NCBI GenBank assembly: GCA_951804985.1
Contig: OX638134.1
Location: forward strand, 7,833,017 to 7,897,016
From: Dryomyza anilis
Taxonomy: Eukaryota > Arthropoda > Insecta > Diptera > Dryomyzidae
Length of the DNA stretch: 64,000 nt
Direction of reading: 5' to 3'
Below the pieces are notes generated by a model that searched no databases, was not told the DNA's origin, and was given only the letters and a program-made list of their open reading frames with translations. How positions within the stretch are numbered: the first letter of the stretch is position 1; each line of letters opens with the position of its first letter. Below are positions 48,084 to 57,178 of this stretch, one piece after another. The position numbers were made by a program, and so were the translations under genes.

Positions 48084-48298
48084 TTTTTTTGCCACAACTT
48101 TTTATTGGTAAAAGATAAAATAGTGGTGTAAAGCAATTAATTGTTTGCTTTTAAAGCACCTAATTATAGGCATCATTATTTAAAAATATTTTTTTGAAAT
48201 TTTAAATAATGATGCCAATCGAAAGGTGTATTAAAAACAAAAAATAAATGCCTTTACACCACTATTTTATGTAGTGCCAGTAAGCTAACTGCGATAAC
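48084..48298. mobile_element. foldback element, copy 2
   Basis: Same design as the preceding element, with arms 48084-48195 and 48199-48298 and words TTTTTTGCCACAACTTTTTA, GTGGTGTAAAGCAATTAATT and AATGCCTTTACACCAC. The loop is almost absent. Two adjacent copies suggest tandem duplication or repeated insertion. Confidence 0.7.
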
Positions 48299-48299
48299 A

Positions 48300-48480
48300 A
48301 GTTCGATATCGATGTTTTGTCACATTATTTTAAAATATTTGTCGTACATTCAAATTTAAGATAAAAATACGATATTTAAATATTTATCATATCGATAATG
48401 CAATGTTTCTCAAATCAAACTCGATGTTCAATGCGATATTAATCGAGAATCGTTTTTTTTTCTCAAAGTGATATCGAATC
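48300..48480. promoter_or_regulatory. cluster of CGATA/TATCG motifs between genes 1 and 2
   Basis: Seven CGATA or TATCG pentamers occur between 48304 and 48476, including GATATCGATG and a perfect TATCGATA at 48390-48397. In Drosophila, TATCGATA is the DREF site and clustered CGATA is the BEAF-32 insulator signature. Function here is inference only. Confidence 0.35.
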
Positions 48481-48751
48481 GAATGGCAGACTGGGTAACT
48501 ACTCAGGATTGTCATTGGACGAAATATTAAAAATCGATTTAAACCACTCTAGTGTATACTACAAATTAGCAAGCTTTGTGTCTTTGAACTCAAAATAAAT
48601 AATAAAAAAAATAAAAACGCTTTAAAAAGCACTCCGTTACGCAGCACGGGCTCGACTTAATGATATAATTAAAGTATTTTTCATTGTTCTATATAATGGC
48701 CTCATTTAACGTTGTTATTCATGACCTATATGTCAAAATGGTCAAAATTTG
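48481..48751. other. upstream region of gene 2
   Basis: AT-rich single-copy DNA containing CACTCCGTTACGCAGCACGG (48630-48649), a word similar to GCTGCGTAACGAAGTGG found upstream of genes 3 and 4 on the other strand, so upstream DNA of these paralogues shares ancestry. Confidence 0.45.
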
Positions 48752-48774
48752 AAACCATATACGACGTATACTTC
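48752..48774 (+). promoter_or_regulatory. conserved upstream block of gene 2
   Basis: AAACCATATACGACGTATAC followed by TTC, 15 bp before the ATG. It is the equivalent of the block upstream of gene 1. Confidence 0.6.
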
Positions 48775-48788
48775 TTTCGGACCGCAAC

Positions 48789-49629
48789 ATGTTGTGCTTA
48801 AATCAATTATTTCTTATAGCATTTGTACTTATTAATCACACTACAGACGGCAAGGTATTTTTTTGTAGTTTTCCCATTAAATATATATTTTTTTATATCT
48901 CATATAATGTTGATAGCCTAAAATTGGTGTTTTTATTACGCGCATCGAATGTCCCAAACTACATTCGACTGATGTAAAGGACTACTATTGTGAGCCGAAT
49001 AATACACTGGAACCCAAATCCACAACGCATCGTTACAGCCAATTCACAGTGGGAATGACGCCGACACGTGACATAACCGATGTTAAACTCAATTTTACAT
49101 TAATTTTAACACATCGTGGTCGAAATATTCCTTTTGTAAGGACCATCATCGATGTCTGTGAATTTTTGACGCAAAATTATACGAATTTTGTTCTCAAATA
49201 TGTACGATTACAGCTGTGGCGCAGCAGTAAAGGTTCTTTTATGTGTCCTTTCAAAAAGGTAGGATTTAGGAAAAATATTTATCGAAGTTCAAACAATTTT
49301 TTCCATTGTCATTTCTTATATTATTTCTAAATAACTCGTTGGTAATGATTTAAACTGCTTAATGAGTTTTAAGATATGTCAGTCTGCCATTCATTTCGAT
49401 TCATATTCTTTTTATTTTTATTTGTATTTGTACCATATTATTAAACTATTCATTTAAATGTTTGTTTCATTTTCAGAACATACCAACTCTATTGACTAAT
49501 TTTACTACCCAAGTTGATTTTTTACCGCCCTACACACCCGACTTGAACTGGACCTTCCGTTCGGAGTCCTTGATCCATGGAAAGTTAGGATTAACTTTTG
49601 TAATCTATGGCAAAACTGTGAAGTTGTGA
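48789..49629 (+). CDS. DUF1091-family secreted protein, gene 2
   Basis: Exons 48789-48854, 48917-49258 and 49477-49629 (introns of 62 and 218 nt, GT-AG) give 186 residues. Exon 1 encodes the signal peptide MLCLNQLFLIAFVLINHTTD. Exon 2 has Arg-Ile-Glu-Cys-Pro-Lys-Leu, Tyr-Tyr-Cys-Glu-Pro-Asn-Asn-Thr, Met-Thr-Pro-Thr-Arg-Asp, Arg-Gly-Arg, Ile-Asp-Val-Cys and Phe-Met-Cys-Pro-Phe. Exon 3 ends Tyr-Gly-Lys-Thr-Val-Lys-Leu. It has the four family cysteines plus an additional NNT sequon that the other genes lack (they have DNT). Its exon 3 is the closest relative of the pseudogene at 44886 and differs from genes 1 and 3-5 in the Phe-Arg-Ser and Lys-Leu-Gly segment, so it forms a separate subgroup. 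Probably secreted; function unknown. Confidence 0.9.
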
Positions 49630-49675
49630 TATTTAGCAACAGTTTGAAGATTTTTTGATTTTCTCTTTCGTTCTT

Positions 49676-49676
<1 letters not shown>

Positions 49677-49733
<57 letters not shown>

Positions 49734-49735
49734 AA
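49677..49735 (+). repeat. (TCTA)n microsatellite
   Basis: About 14 CTAT units starting 47 bp after the stop codon of gene 2. Confidence 0.95.
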
Positions 49736-49784
49736 TATTTAATATTTTTTAATATTTAGTAAAATATATATATTTTTTTTTTTG

Positions 49785-50740
49785 GTAAAAAATTGAATTT
49801 TTAATGAAAAATTATTTTTTTTGGTGAAAAATTGAAATTTTAAGTGAAAAATTGAATTTCTATTGAAAAATTTAATTGCTAGTGTAAAATTGAATTTTTG
49901 TGTAAAATTTAATTTTTATTGAAAAATCGAATTTTTAGTAAAAAATAATATTTTTAGTGAAAAATTTAATTTTTAATGAAAAATTTAATTTTTAGTGAAA
50001 ATTTGAAATTTTAGTGAAAATTTGAACTTTTAGTGAAAATTTAATTTTTAGTGATAAATTGAATTTTTAGTGAAAAATTGAATTTTTAGTGATAAATTGA
50101 ATTTTTAGTGAAAAATTGAATTTGTAGTGAAAAATTGAAGTTTTAGTGAAAAATTGAATTTTTAGTGAAAACTTAATTTTAGTGATAAATTGAATTTTTA
50201 GTGCAAATTTGAATTTTTAGTGAAAAATTTTATTTTTAGTGAGAAATTTAATTTTTAGTGAAAAACTAATTTTAATGAAAAAATGAAAATTTGAATTTTT
50301 AGTAAAAGTTGTATTTTTAGTGCAAAATTGAATTTTAGTGATAAATTGAATTTTTAGAGACATTTTAAAGAACAAAAAAAGAATTTTTAGTACAAATTAG
50401 CATTTTTAGTGAAAATTTTAATTTTTTTAGTGAAAATTTTAATTTTTTTAGTTTAAATTTTTTGTGAAAAATTTTATTTTTTTAGTGAAAATTTGAATTT
50501 TTAGTGAACAAATGAATTTTTAGTGATAAATTGCATATTTAGTGAAAATTTGAATTTTTAGTGAAAATTTGAATTTTTAGTGAAAAATTGAATATTTAGT
50601 GAAAATTTGAATTTTTAGTGAAAAATTCAATTTTAAGTGAAAAATTCAATTTTAAGTGAAAAATTCAATTTTAAGTGAAAAATTGAATTTTTATTGAAAA
50701 TTTGAATTTTTAATGAAAAATTGAGGTTTCAATGAGAAAT
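49785..50740 (+). repeat. 19-bp minisatellite array 10
   Basis: About 45 diverged units lying between the 3' ends of genes 2 (+) and 3 (-). Contains a local triplicate of AAATTCAATTTTAAGTGA at 50625-50670. Confidence 0.93.
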
Positions 50741-50801
50741 GGATATATTTTTCTATATTCAAAAATTTAGTATTTTTTTATTTTTAAATTGTTATAAATT
50801 T

Positions 50802-52494
50802 TCATGACTTCAGAACTATGCCATATGATATGAAAGTTAATGCTGATTTTCCATCGACCATGTAATCCGTATGGGCGGTCCAGTTTACTTCGGGTATGTA
50901 GGCCGGTAAATAGTTATGTTGGGCAGTAAAATTACTAAATTGAATTGGTATGTCCTAAAAAACGAACAAGCAGTTATTGGTATAGGTTAAGAATATGATA
51001 AAGTAATAAAAAATAGTAAAAAAAAAAACAAAAAGTTTTATTAATATAAAAAGAGGTTGAAAAGTTGCGGAAATTAAAGAAATTTATAATTTATTTAAAA
51101 AAACATTAAGTGCTGGTAAAAACGAGTTGGGAAAGTTAGGTCACATGGGTAAATTCGGTCACATGGGGCGGATTTTTATAGTCGGTCGGGCCCGACTATG
51201 GAATACCCTACACCTTTGGTGGGGATATTAACCCTCAGAATATTAATCATATATCAGAAATTTACGTCTTATATCCCCATAAATTAAAAAAATTATATAA
51301 AGTATAAAAAACTAAAAAAAAATTTAAAAAATGTAATTGGGCGGACCACGCCTATATTTAAAATTTTGAAAGGCTAATATTTCATAGATTTGATTTTAAT
51401 AATTTACGGATCAAATTTCCACTATTAAAACCCGGGAAATAATGAAAAAAAAAAAAGTGGGCGGATCACGCCCATTTTTTGACCACATATTTTTAGGTGA
51501 ATTCTAACAATACGTTTTAAATTTTATAACTATACCTTGAATACTTTTCGAGTTATTAGTTCCGAAAGAGTTATAAAAAAGTGACTTGTATGGGAGGAGG
51601 GCGTGTCCGTTGACCGATTTGGCTCATTTTCAAACTCAGGTCCTACTTTTGGCTAAAATATATTGAGACGAAATTTCATCGCATTCTGATCAGTATTTCT
51701 CAAGTTATTCTGTATTCGGACAGCTAGACAGCAAGACGGACAGACAGACAGACGGACATGGCTAAACGGACTCGGGTAGTGATGCTGATCAAGAATATAT
51801 ATACTTTTCCATACCGGACACGCCTCCTAAGGGGCGTTACAATATCTGCACAAACTTAATATAGCCTGTACCTCATAGGTGTAGGGTATAAAAAAACTGT
51901 GTATACAGTTCGTATCAGCACCAATGACTAAATGACATATGAAACGCCATTGGAAGAAATCTTTTGGAGTAGTAAAAGACCTACCTTCATGAGAGGACAC
52001 TGCAATGCACCCTTTGAGCTGCGCCACAAAAGCGTTAGTAAATTTTGTACAACAAAATTCGAATAATCCTGCGTCATCAACTGACAGACATCGATGACGC
52101 TCGTCAGAAAAGTCGCCGTTCTACGACGATGTGTTACAAAAAATGTAAAATTAAATTTGAAATCGGTTACGTCACGTGTCGGCGTCATTTGCATTGAGAA
52201 TGTGTTGTAGCGATGTTTGATTGATTTTGGTTCCAGTGTATTATCCGGATCACAAGAGTAGTTCTTGAAATCAGTCGAATGTGCCTTAGGACATTCGATG
52301 CGCGTAAAGAAAACACGAAAATTTGGCTAACGAGTTATAGGAGTTATAGTTAGGGTTATTTAGAGTTATAGTTGGAGTTATTTAGAGTTATTTAAGTATA
52401 CTTGGTATAGAAATACTATATAAATTACCTTGCTGTCTGTAGTGTGATTAATAAGCAAAAATGCTATAAATATTAAATGATGCAAGCACCACAT
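50802..52494 (-). CDS. DUF1091-family secreted protein, gene 3
   Basis: On the minus strand, exons 52494-52429, 52326-51985 and 50954-50802 give 186 residues ending Ile-Val-Leu-Lys-Ser. Introns are 102 and 1030 nt. Intron 2 is long because it carries the mobile element at 51100-51908. The signal peptide is MWCLHHLIFIAFLLINHTTD. Family motifs: Arg-Ile-Glu-Cys-Pro-Lys-Ala, Met-Thr-Pro-Thr-Arg-Asp-Val, Asn-Phe-Thr, Thr-His-Arg-Arg-Arg-Thr, Ile-Asp-Val-Cys, Leu-Gln-Cys-Pro-Leu-Met-Lys, Asn-Trp-Thr. Four cysteines. It differs from gene 4 at about 22 positions by eye (roughly 88% identical). All exons are open and splice sites intact, so it is probably functional despite the insertion. Confidence 0.9.
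51100..51908 (+). mobile_element. dispersed element inside intron 2 of gene 3
   Basis: Alignment with the paralogous intron of gene 4 shows AGTTGCG(G/C)AAATTA ... TTTATTT(A/G)AA directly joined to TTCGTATGAGCACCAATGA in gene 4, whereas gene 3 has about 0.8 kb between them. The insert starts near AAACGAGTTGGGAAAGTTAG, contains GGTCGGGCCCGACTATGGAA and two GGGCGGA(C/T)CACGCC segments, and ends near GTGTAGGGTATAAAAAAACT. It has no coding frame. A minus-strand 66-codon frame over its 3' end is not a gene. Relatives are at 34600-34790 and 36317-36880. Family not identified. Confidence 0.8.
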
Positions 52495-52508
52495 GTTGCG
52501 GTTCGTAT

Positions 52509-52530
52509 GAAGTATACTTCGTATGTGGTT
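52509..52530 (-). promoter_or_regulatory. conserved upstream block of gene 3
   Basis: On the minus strand AACCACATACGAAGTATACT followed by TC, 14 bp before the ATG, with only one or two differences from the block of gene 5. Confidence 0.6.
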
Positions 52531-53399
52531 TAAAATTTTCGATTTTGTAATTTATCAGCAATAAGTTTAAAGTATTAATTATTAGAGTATTATATCATAG
52601 CCATGCTGCGTAACGAAGTGGTTTATTTTCTAAATGATTTTTAATTAGAAAGCAAATGGACGAAGCTTGCTAATTTTGATCATCACCCCCTTGTGGAAAA
52701 AGCGAATAGAATAGAACTATTTCCTAAAAATGTGAACTAGGTTTTTACAATGAGATGAACCGATTATTTTAATATGGGCCTGCCATTGCAGAATTCAATT
52801 TTGACTGTCTTCTGCACTACTTTACTCTAGTTGCAAACTAGTAATTTTTGTTCTAGTACATTTTGAAATAGTTCTGGAACTAATATGCTATAGATTATAT
52901 CTCTTTTTCCAACGGAGATTGCACCAAATTGCAAAAATATTTTTTGAAATATAAAATAAGGCATATATAAAATGATGTTGTTCGTAACTAATGTTGCTTT
53001 TGTGTGTGTGTTTTTTTTTTGTATATACGAAGTTTTTTTAACGGTTTTTTATTATTTCTATTCATTGAATTTAGTTTATGATTTTGTGTGTTTTAAACTA
53101 ATTTTGTTTTTTTATTTATTTTTTTTATAGTTTTTGGTTTTTCTTTATTTATTTTTAAAATTTAATTTTATAATATTTTTTATGTGTTTGTCGCTTTGCT
53201 TTAATTTATTTTGAATTTTGAATTTTTAATTTTGTTTTTTTTTTTTTTTTTTTCCAGCATACATATGTGTATTTTTTTATTTTGGTTTCTTTTTTTTTAT
53301 TTTACTTTTGTTTTTAATTTTGGTTTGACTGTTGTTTATCATTTTTTTGTGTGTTTTATTTTTGTGCTATATTTTTCTATGTGTTTTCTACAAATTTAA
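52531..53399. other. upstream region of gene 3, paralogous to that of gene 4
   Basis: Alignable with 54638-55678 through words such as GCTGCGTAACGAAGTGGTTT, TTTTGACTGTCTTCTGCACT and ACTTTACTCTAGTT. It lacks the SINE and LTR found in the gene 4 copy. The last 300 bp is T/G-rich and yields a meaningless Phe-rich frame. Confidence 0.65.
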
Positions 53400-53725
53400 T
53401 TTTTTGTGTAAAATTTAATTTTTAGTGTAATTTGAAGTGAATTTTTTTTTCAATAAAAATTGAATTAAATTTTAAGTGAAAAATTCAATTTTTAGTAACA
53501 AATGAATTTTTGAGAAAAATTGAATTTTTAGTGCAAAAATTAATTTTTATTGAAAAAATTAATTTTTATTGAAAAAATTAATTTTTATTGAAAATTTGAA
53601 TTTTTAATTAAAAATTTAATTTTTAGTGCAAAATTTAATTTTTATTGAAAAATTTAATTTTTATTAAAAAATTTAATTTTTATTGAAAAATTTAATTTTT
53701 ATTAAAAAATTGAATTTTTATTGAG
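53400..53725 (+). repeat. 19-bp minisatellite array 11
   Basis: Diverged units with TTTTTATTGAAAAATTTAA as local variant, lying between the upstream region of gene 3 and the 3' end of gene 4. Confidence 0.88.
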
Positions 53726-53790
53726 AAATTGATATATTTTTCTATATTAATTAATTTAATATTTTAACATTATTCAATTATTATAAATTT

Positions 53791-54601
53791 TCACGACTTT
53801 AGAACTATGCTATACGATATGAAAGTTAATGCTAATTTTCCATCGACCATGACATCCGTATGGGCGGTCCAGTTAACTTCGGGTAAGTAGGCCGGTAAAT
53901 AGTTATGTTGTGCAGTATAATTTCTGAATTGAATTGGTATGTTCTAAAAAACGAACTTGCGTTTATTGGTAATAAAAAAAGTAAAGTAAAAAAAAGTGGC
54001 TGAAAAGTTGCGCAAATTACTAATATTTTTAATTTATTTGAAAGTTCGTATGAGCACCAATGAGTTATTTAGAAATGATCATATATCATATATCATGCTA
54101 TTGGAAAAAATCTTTTTGAGTAATGAAAAACCTACCTTCATGAGAGGACACTGCAATGCACCCTTTGAGCTGCGCCACAAAAGCGTTAGTAAATTTTGTA
54201 CAACAAAATTTGAATAATCCTGCGTCATCAACTGACAGATATCGATGACAGTCGTCAGAAAACGCATCGTTCTACGACGATGTGTTACAAAAAATGTAAA
54301 ATTAAATTTGAAATCGGTTATGTCACGTGTTGGCGTCATTTCCATTGAGAATGTGTTGTAACGATGTTTGGTTGATTTTGGTTCCAGTGTGTTATCCGGA
54401 TCACAATGGCAGTTCGTGAAATCAGTCGATTGTACCTTAGGACATTCGATGCGCGTAAAGAAAACACGAAAATTTGGCTATCGAATTTTAGGAGTTATTT
54501 AAGTATATTTGGTATAAAAATACTATATAAATTACCTTGCTGTCTGTAGTGTGATTAATGAGCAAAAATGCTATAAAAATTAAATGATTCAAGCGGCACA
54601 T
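53791..54601 (-). CDS. DUF1091-family secreted protein, gene 4
   Basis: Minus-strand exons 54601-54536, 54477-54136 and 53943-53791, with introns of 58 and 192 nt, give 186 residues. Signal peptide MCRLNHLIFIAFLLINHTTD. Motifs as in gene 3: Arg-Ile-Glu-Cys-Pro-Lys-Val, Met-Thr-Pro-Thr-Arg-Asp-Ile, Arg-Arg-Arg-Thr, Ile-Asp-Ile-Cys, Leu-Gln-Cys-Pro-Leu-Met-Lys. Oddities: exon 2 has Asn-Cys-His-Cys where gene 3 has Asn-Tyr-Ser-Cys, giving a fifth, unpaired cysteine in the mature protein. The Asn-Phe-Thr of exon 3 is Asn-Tyr-Thr. It is the tandem duplicate of gene 3 and retains the short, uninterrupted ancestral-type intron 2. Frames and splice sites are intact. Confidence 0.9.
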
Positions 54602-54615
54602 GTTGCGGTCCAAAT

Positions 54616-54637
54616 GAAGTATATTTCGTATGTGGTT
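54616..54637 (-). promoter_or_regulatory. conserved upstream block of gene 4
   Basis: On the minus strand AACCACATACGAAATATACT followed by TC, 14 bp before the ATG. It is the most diverged of the five copies: the central GTATAC palindrome is ATATAC. Confidence 0.55.
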
Positions 54638-54972
54638 TAAAATTTTCAATTTTTTCATTTATCAGCAATAACTTTAAAGTATTCCAATACATAGAAACGA
54701 TTAAAAACATATATTAATCATTATAGCATATTAAATCATACTAGTGCTGCGTAACGAAGTGGTTTTTCTAATTGATTTTTTAATGGAAATCAAATGAACT
54801 ACTTTCTAAAAACATGAACTAGTTATTGCCTATGAGCGGAACCGATTATTATAACACGGACCAGAGAGTCAATTTTGACTGTCTTCTGCACTACTTTACT
54901 CTAGTTTTGAACTAGCAATTTTTGTTCTAGTACACTTTGAATTAGTTCTGGAACTAGCATTTTATAGAGTTG
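54638..54972. other. upstream region of gene 4, paralogous to that of gene 3
   Basis: Alignable with 52531-52890 apart from small indels. No gene. Confidence 0.6.
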
Positions 54973-54985
54973 TTATCTTTTTCCC

Positions 54986-55297
54986 GGTAGCCGCGGTAGC
55001 TCAGTGGTTAGTGCGTTGGACTGCGAGCCGAAAGGTCCCCGGTTCAAGACTGGACTAGGGCTAACAACATCTTTTCATAGAAACATTTTTCTATACCGCG
55101 CTACCTCGCGGCAGTAAATGGCAAACCTACGAGAGTAAAAATTGCATTTAAAAAACTCTCACCCGCCGTTTGGATTTGGCAATAAACTGTAGGTCCCACC
55201 ACTTTGAGTACAAATATAACACGCACAGCTCAAAAGACAGCTCAAAAGAGAGCTCGGCCAAAGTTCTATACAGGACTGTAGCGCCAAACTATTATTA
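54986..55297 (+). mobile_element. full-length tRNA-derived SINE with target duplication
   Basis: The 5' head resembles a tRNA: A-box TAGCTCAGTGG and B-box GGTTCAAGACT about 35 bp apart. The body follows (GTAGGTCCCACCACTTTGAG, GAGCTCGGCCAAAGTTCTAT, GACTGTAGCGCCAAACTATT), ending in an ATT-repeat tail. TTATCTTTTTCCC flanks both sides (54973-54985 and 55298-55310), a target-site duplication of up to 13 bp. The paralogous region upstream of gene 3 has the unoccupied site (TATCTCTTTTTCCAACGG near 52900). It is not a functional tRNA gene: the 3' part does not fold back to the acceptor stem. Confidence 0.88.
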
Positions 55298-55310
55298 TTA
55301 TCTTTTTCCC

Positions 55311-55678
55311 ACGGGGACTGTACCGAATTGCAAAAATATTTTATGCAATGTAAAAAAAATGCAATATATAAAATATTGTTGTTCGTAATTAATTTAGATA
55401 TTTTGTTTTTTGCATATTCGAAGTTTTTTAACTGTTTTTTTTTATTATTTCTATGCATTGAATTTAGTATTTAATTATTTATTTATTTATTTACTTTCTT
55501 ATTTATTTATTTATTTATTTAATTATTTATTTTTTTATTTATTTTTAAAATATTTTTATGTGTTGTTCGCTTTGCTTTTGTTTTGATAAATTTTGAATTT
55601 TGGTTTCTGTTTTTTTTTTGTTTTTCATTTTTTGCGTGTCTAATTTTTGTGCTATATTTTTTATGTGTTTTCTCAATG
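55311..55678. other. AT-rich DNA with ATTT microsatellite
   Basis: Contains an (ATTT)n run at 55468-55535 and T/G-rich sequence paralogous to 53000-53390. The minus-strand frames at 55159-55458 and 55545-55793 are rejected. Confidence 0.5.
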
Positions 55679-56101
55679 TGTTAGAAAGAGACGGAATAAC
55701 ATTCAGCGCACTAAGGCAGTGTGCGAGAAAGAGATGGAAGATCAGCGCATAAAAACACATGAGTGCGAATGAGATGCATATAGCATGCAGCATTCACGAA
55801 GTGTAGTGTAGACGCTTCTCGAAACATTTCGAAGCTTCTCAAATCTTGTCGAACTGATGCATGAAGTATATAAGGGCGCAGCATCTGAGGCGCAGCACTT
55901 TAGTAGTGATTGGAAAGCGGTCGAGTGCATCTCGTGTGAGAACAATGTCAAGTTAAATAGTGGACATGCAGCAGTTGTTAGAATTTGTTATTAGTAAAGT
56001 TGTTAGTTAATGTAAATAAATAAAGTTAATTGTTATAATTTAAACCAAACAAAGAGTGTTTTTATTTTGTATACAATCCAGAGATACGAACTTGTAGAAC
56101 A
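55679..56101 (+). mobile_element. candidate solo LTR with heat-shock-element-like promoter
   Basis: A 423-bp island of different composition starts TGTTAGAAAG and ends GTAGAACA, compatible with LTR TG...CA termini. Inside, alternating GAA/TTC pentamers (CTTCTCGAAACATTTCGAAG, then CTTCTC) at about 55814-55840 resemble heat-shock elements, a TATA box (GTATATAAGGGCGCAGC) lies at about 55867 and AATAAATAAAG at about 56015. The paralogous region upstream of gene 3 runs through GTGCTATATTTTTCTATGTG without this island. No flanking target duplication or internal retroelement genes were found, so alternatives are a displaced promoter fragment or another element. Confidence 0.45.
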
Positions 56102-56126
56102 GTTTTCCATATTATACTTTGTATTG

Positions 56127-56345
56127 TAAAGGGCTTTTCAATAAGAGCGCTACAACATTTTTTTTAAGGATCAACAACGAGTCGAAATTATTAAAATTTA
56201 CTACCGAAATTCGAATTTGTCTATCTTTCCATCATGAAATGGCAAACCTTACTGAAGAGAAATGTGAAAAGAGCGGCAAGAAATATGGCGTCGTTTGTTG
56301 TCCCTGTTGCTCTACTTTTGTAGCGTCCCTGTTGAAAAACCCTTT
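56127..56345. mobile_element. palindromic MITE derivative (copy 2, partly deleted)
   Basis: Starts AAGGGCTTTTCAATAAGAGC and continues GATCAACAACGAGTCGAAAT, CTTTCCATCATGAAATGGCA and CTACTTTTGTAGCGTCCCTG. The left arm is mostly deleted relative to the copy at 24432. The open frame over it (56119-56448) is a by-product. Confidence 0.7.
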
Positions 56346-56699
56346 AGTTATGATTTTATTGAAATTTGTGTTTGAAGTTTTTTTGCATTTTTTTTTTTAT
56401 TTGCATTTGTTTTCTTTCTATTATTGCTTTTATTTTATTGTATTGTAGTTATGGTATTTTTGGAATTTGTGTTTTTCATTTATTTTTTATTTGCTTTTTT
56501 TTTAAATTTTTCTTTTTTTTTAGTGTTGTGTGAGGACAAAAATTTGTGTGTCTCAAATTTGTACCCACATATTTTTTTTATGAATTAAATAAGTTTAATA
56601 ATTTAATTAATTGCCATTATTACTAAGTACGATACAGCATATGAAGCAACAACAACTGCATAGACTACGCAATAACAAAGCACACGGCGATTGACACGA
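56346..56699. other. T-rich DNA, nothing recognised
   Basis: Poly-T and TTTG-rich sequence, then AAGCAACAACAACTGCATAG. No gene. Confidence 0.4.
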
Positions 56700-56966
56700 T
56701 TGACACATTTCTCTTCAGTAAGGTTTGCCATTTCATGACGGAAAGATATGCGAATTTCTGTAGTAAATTTTTATAATTTCGACTCGTTGTTGGCTCGTAT
56801 ATCTTTCCATCATGAAATGGCAAACCTTACTGAAGTGAAATGCCAAAAGAGCGGCCAGAAATATAGCGTCGTTTGCTGTCCCTGTCGCTCTACTCTTGTA
56901 GCGTCCCTGTTGAAAAACCCTTGAAAAAAACTTTTGTAGCGCTCTTATTGAAAAAGCCTTTACCAT
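56700..56966. mobile_element. palindromic MITE from a transposon 5' end (copy 3)
   Basis: Right end, read on the minus strand, starts AAAGGCTTTTTCAATAAGAG. Minus-strand frame 56999-56733 contains Met-Glu-Arg-Tyr-Thr-Ser-Gln-Gln-Arg-Val-Glu-Ile-Ile-Lys-Ile-Tyr-Tyr, like the N-terminus of mariner-type insect transposases, then stops shortly after because the inverted second arm begins. The transposase core is missing, so the copy is non-autonomous. Confidence 0.7.
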
Positions 56967-57178
56967 TTCATATTGCACTAAATGTTTTTTAATTTGCATT
57001 TTAGCAATTTTGTATACAGTTTTTGCATTATTTGCTTTCTAATTAAAAAATAGTGGCAAAAAAGTATAAAAAATACTAATTATTTTATACATAAATAAGT
57101 AATCAAAAATACATTAAAATACGCATATTGAAATGTTCTATTGTAATAATTTACGCATTTAGACAAATTTGAAAATTG
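56967..57178. other. upstream region of gene 5
   Basis: AT-rich, alignable with the upstream region of gene 1 from about 57080 onward. Confidence 0.5.

Noticed and set aside
51827..52027. 66-codon - frame at the 3' end of the dispersed element
   Set aside because: Straddles intron 2 and part of exon 2 of gene 3 in a shadow frame.
54990..55061. Possible tRNA gene
   Set aside because: A- and B-boxes are present, but the acceptor and anticodon arms do not close properly and the sequence continues into a SINE body with tail and target duplication.
55742..55951. 69-codon - frame inside the candidate LTR
   Set aside because: Runs antisense to a TATA/AATAAA-bearing promoter-like island and matches no known protein.
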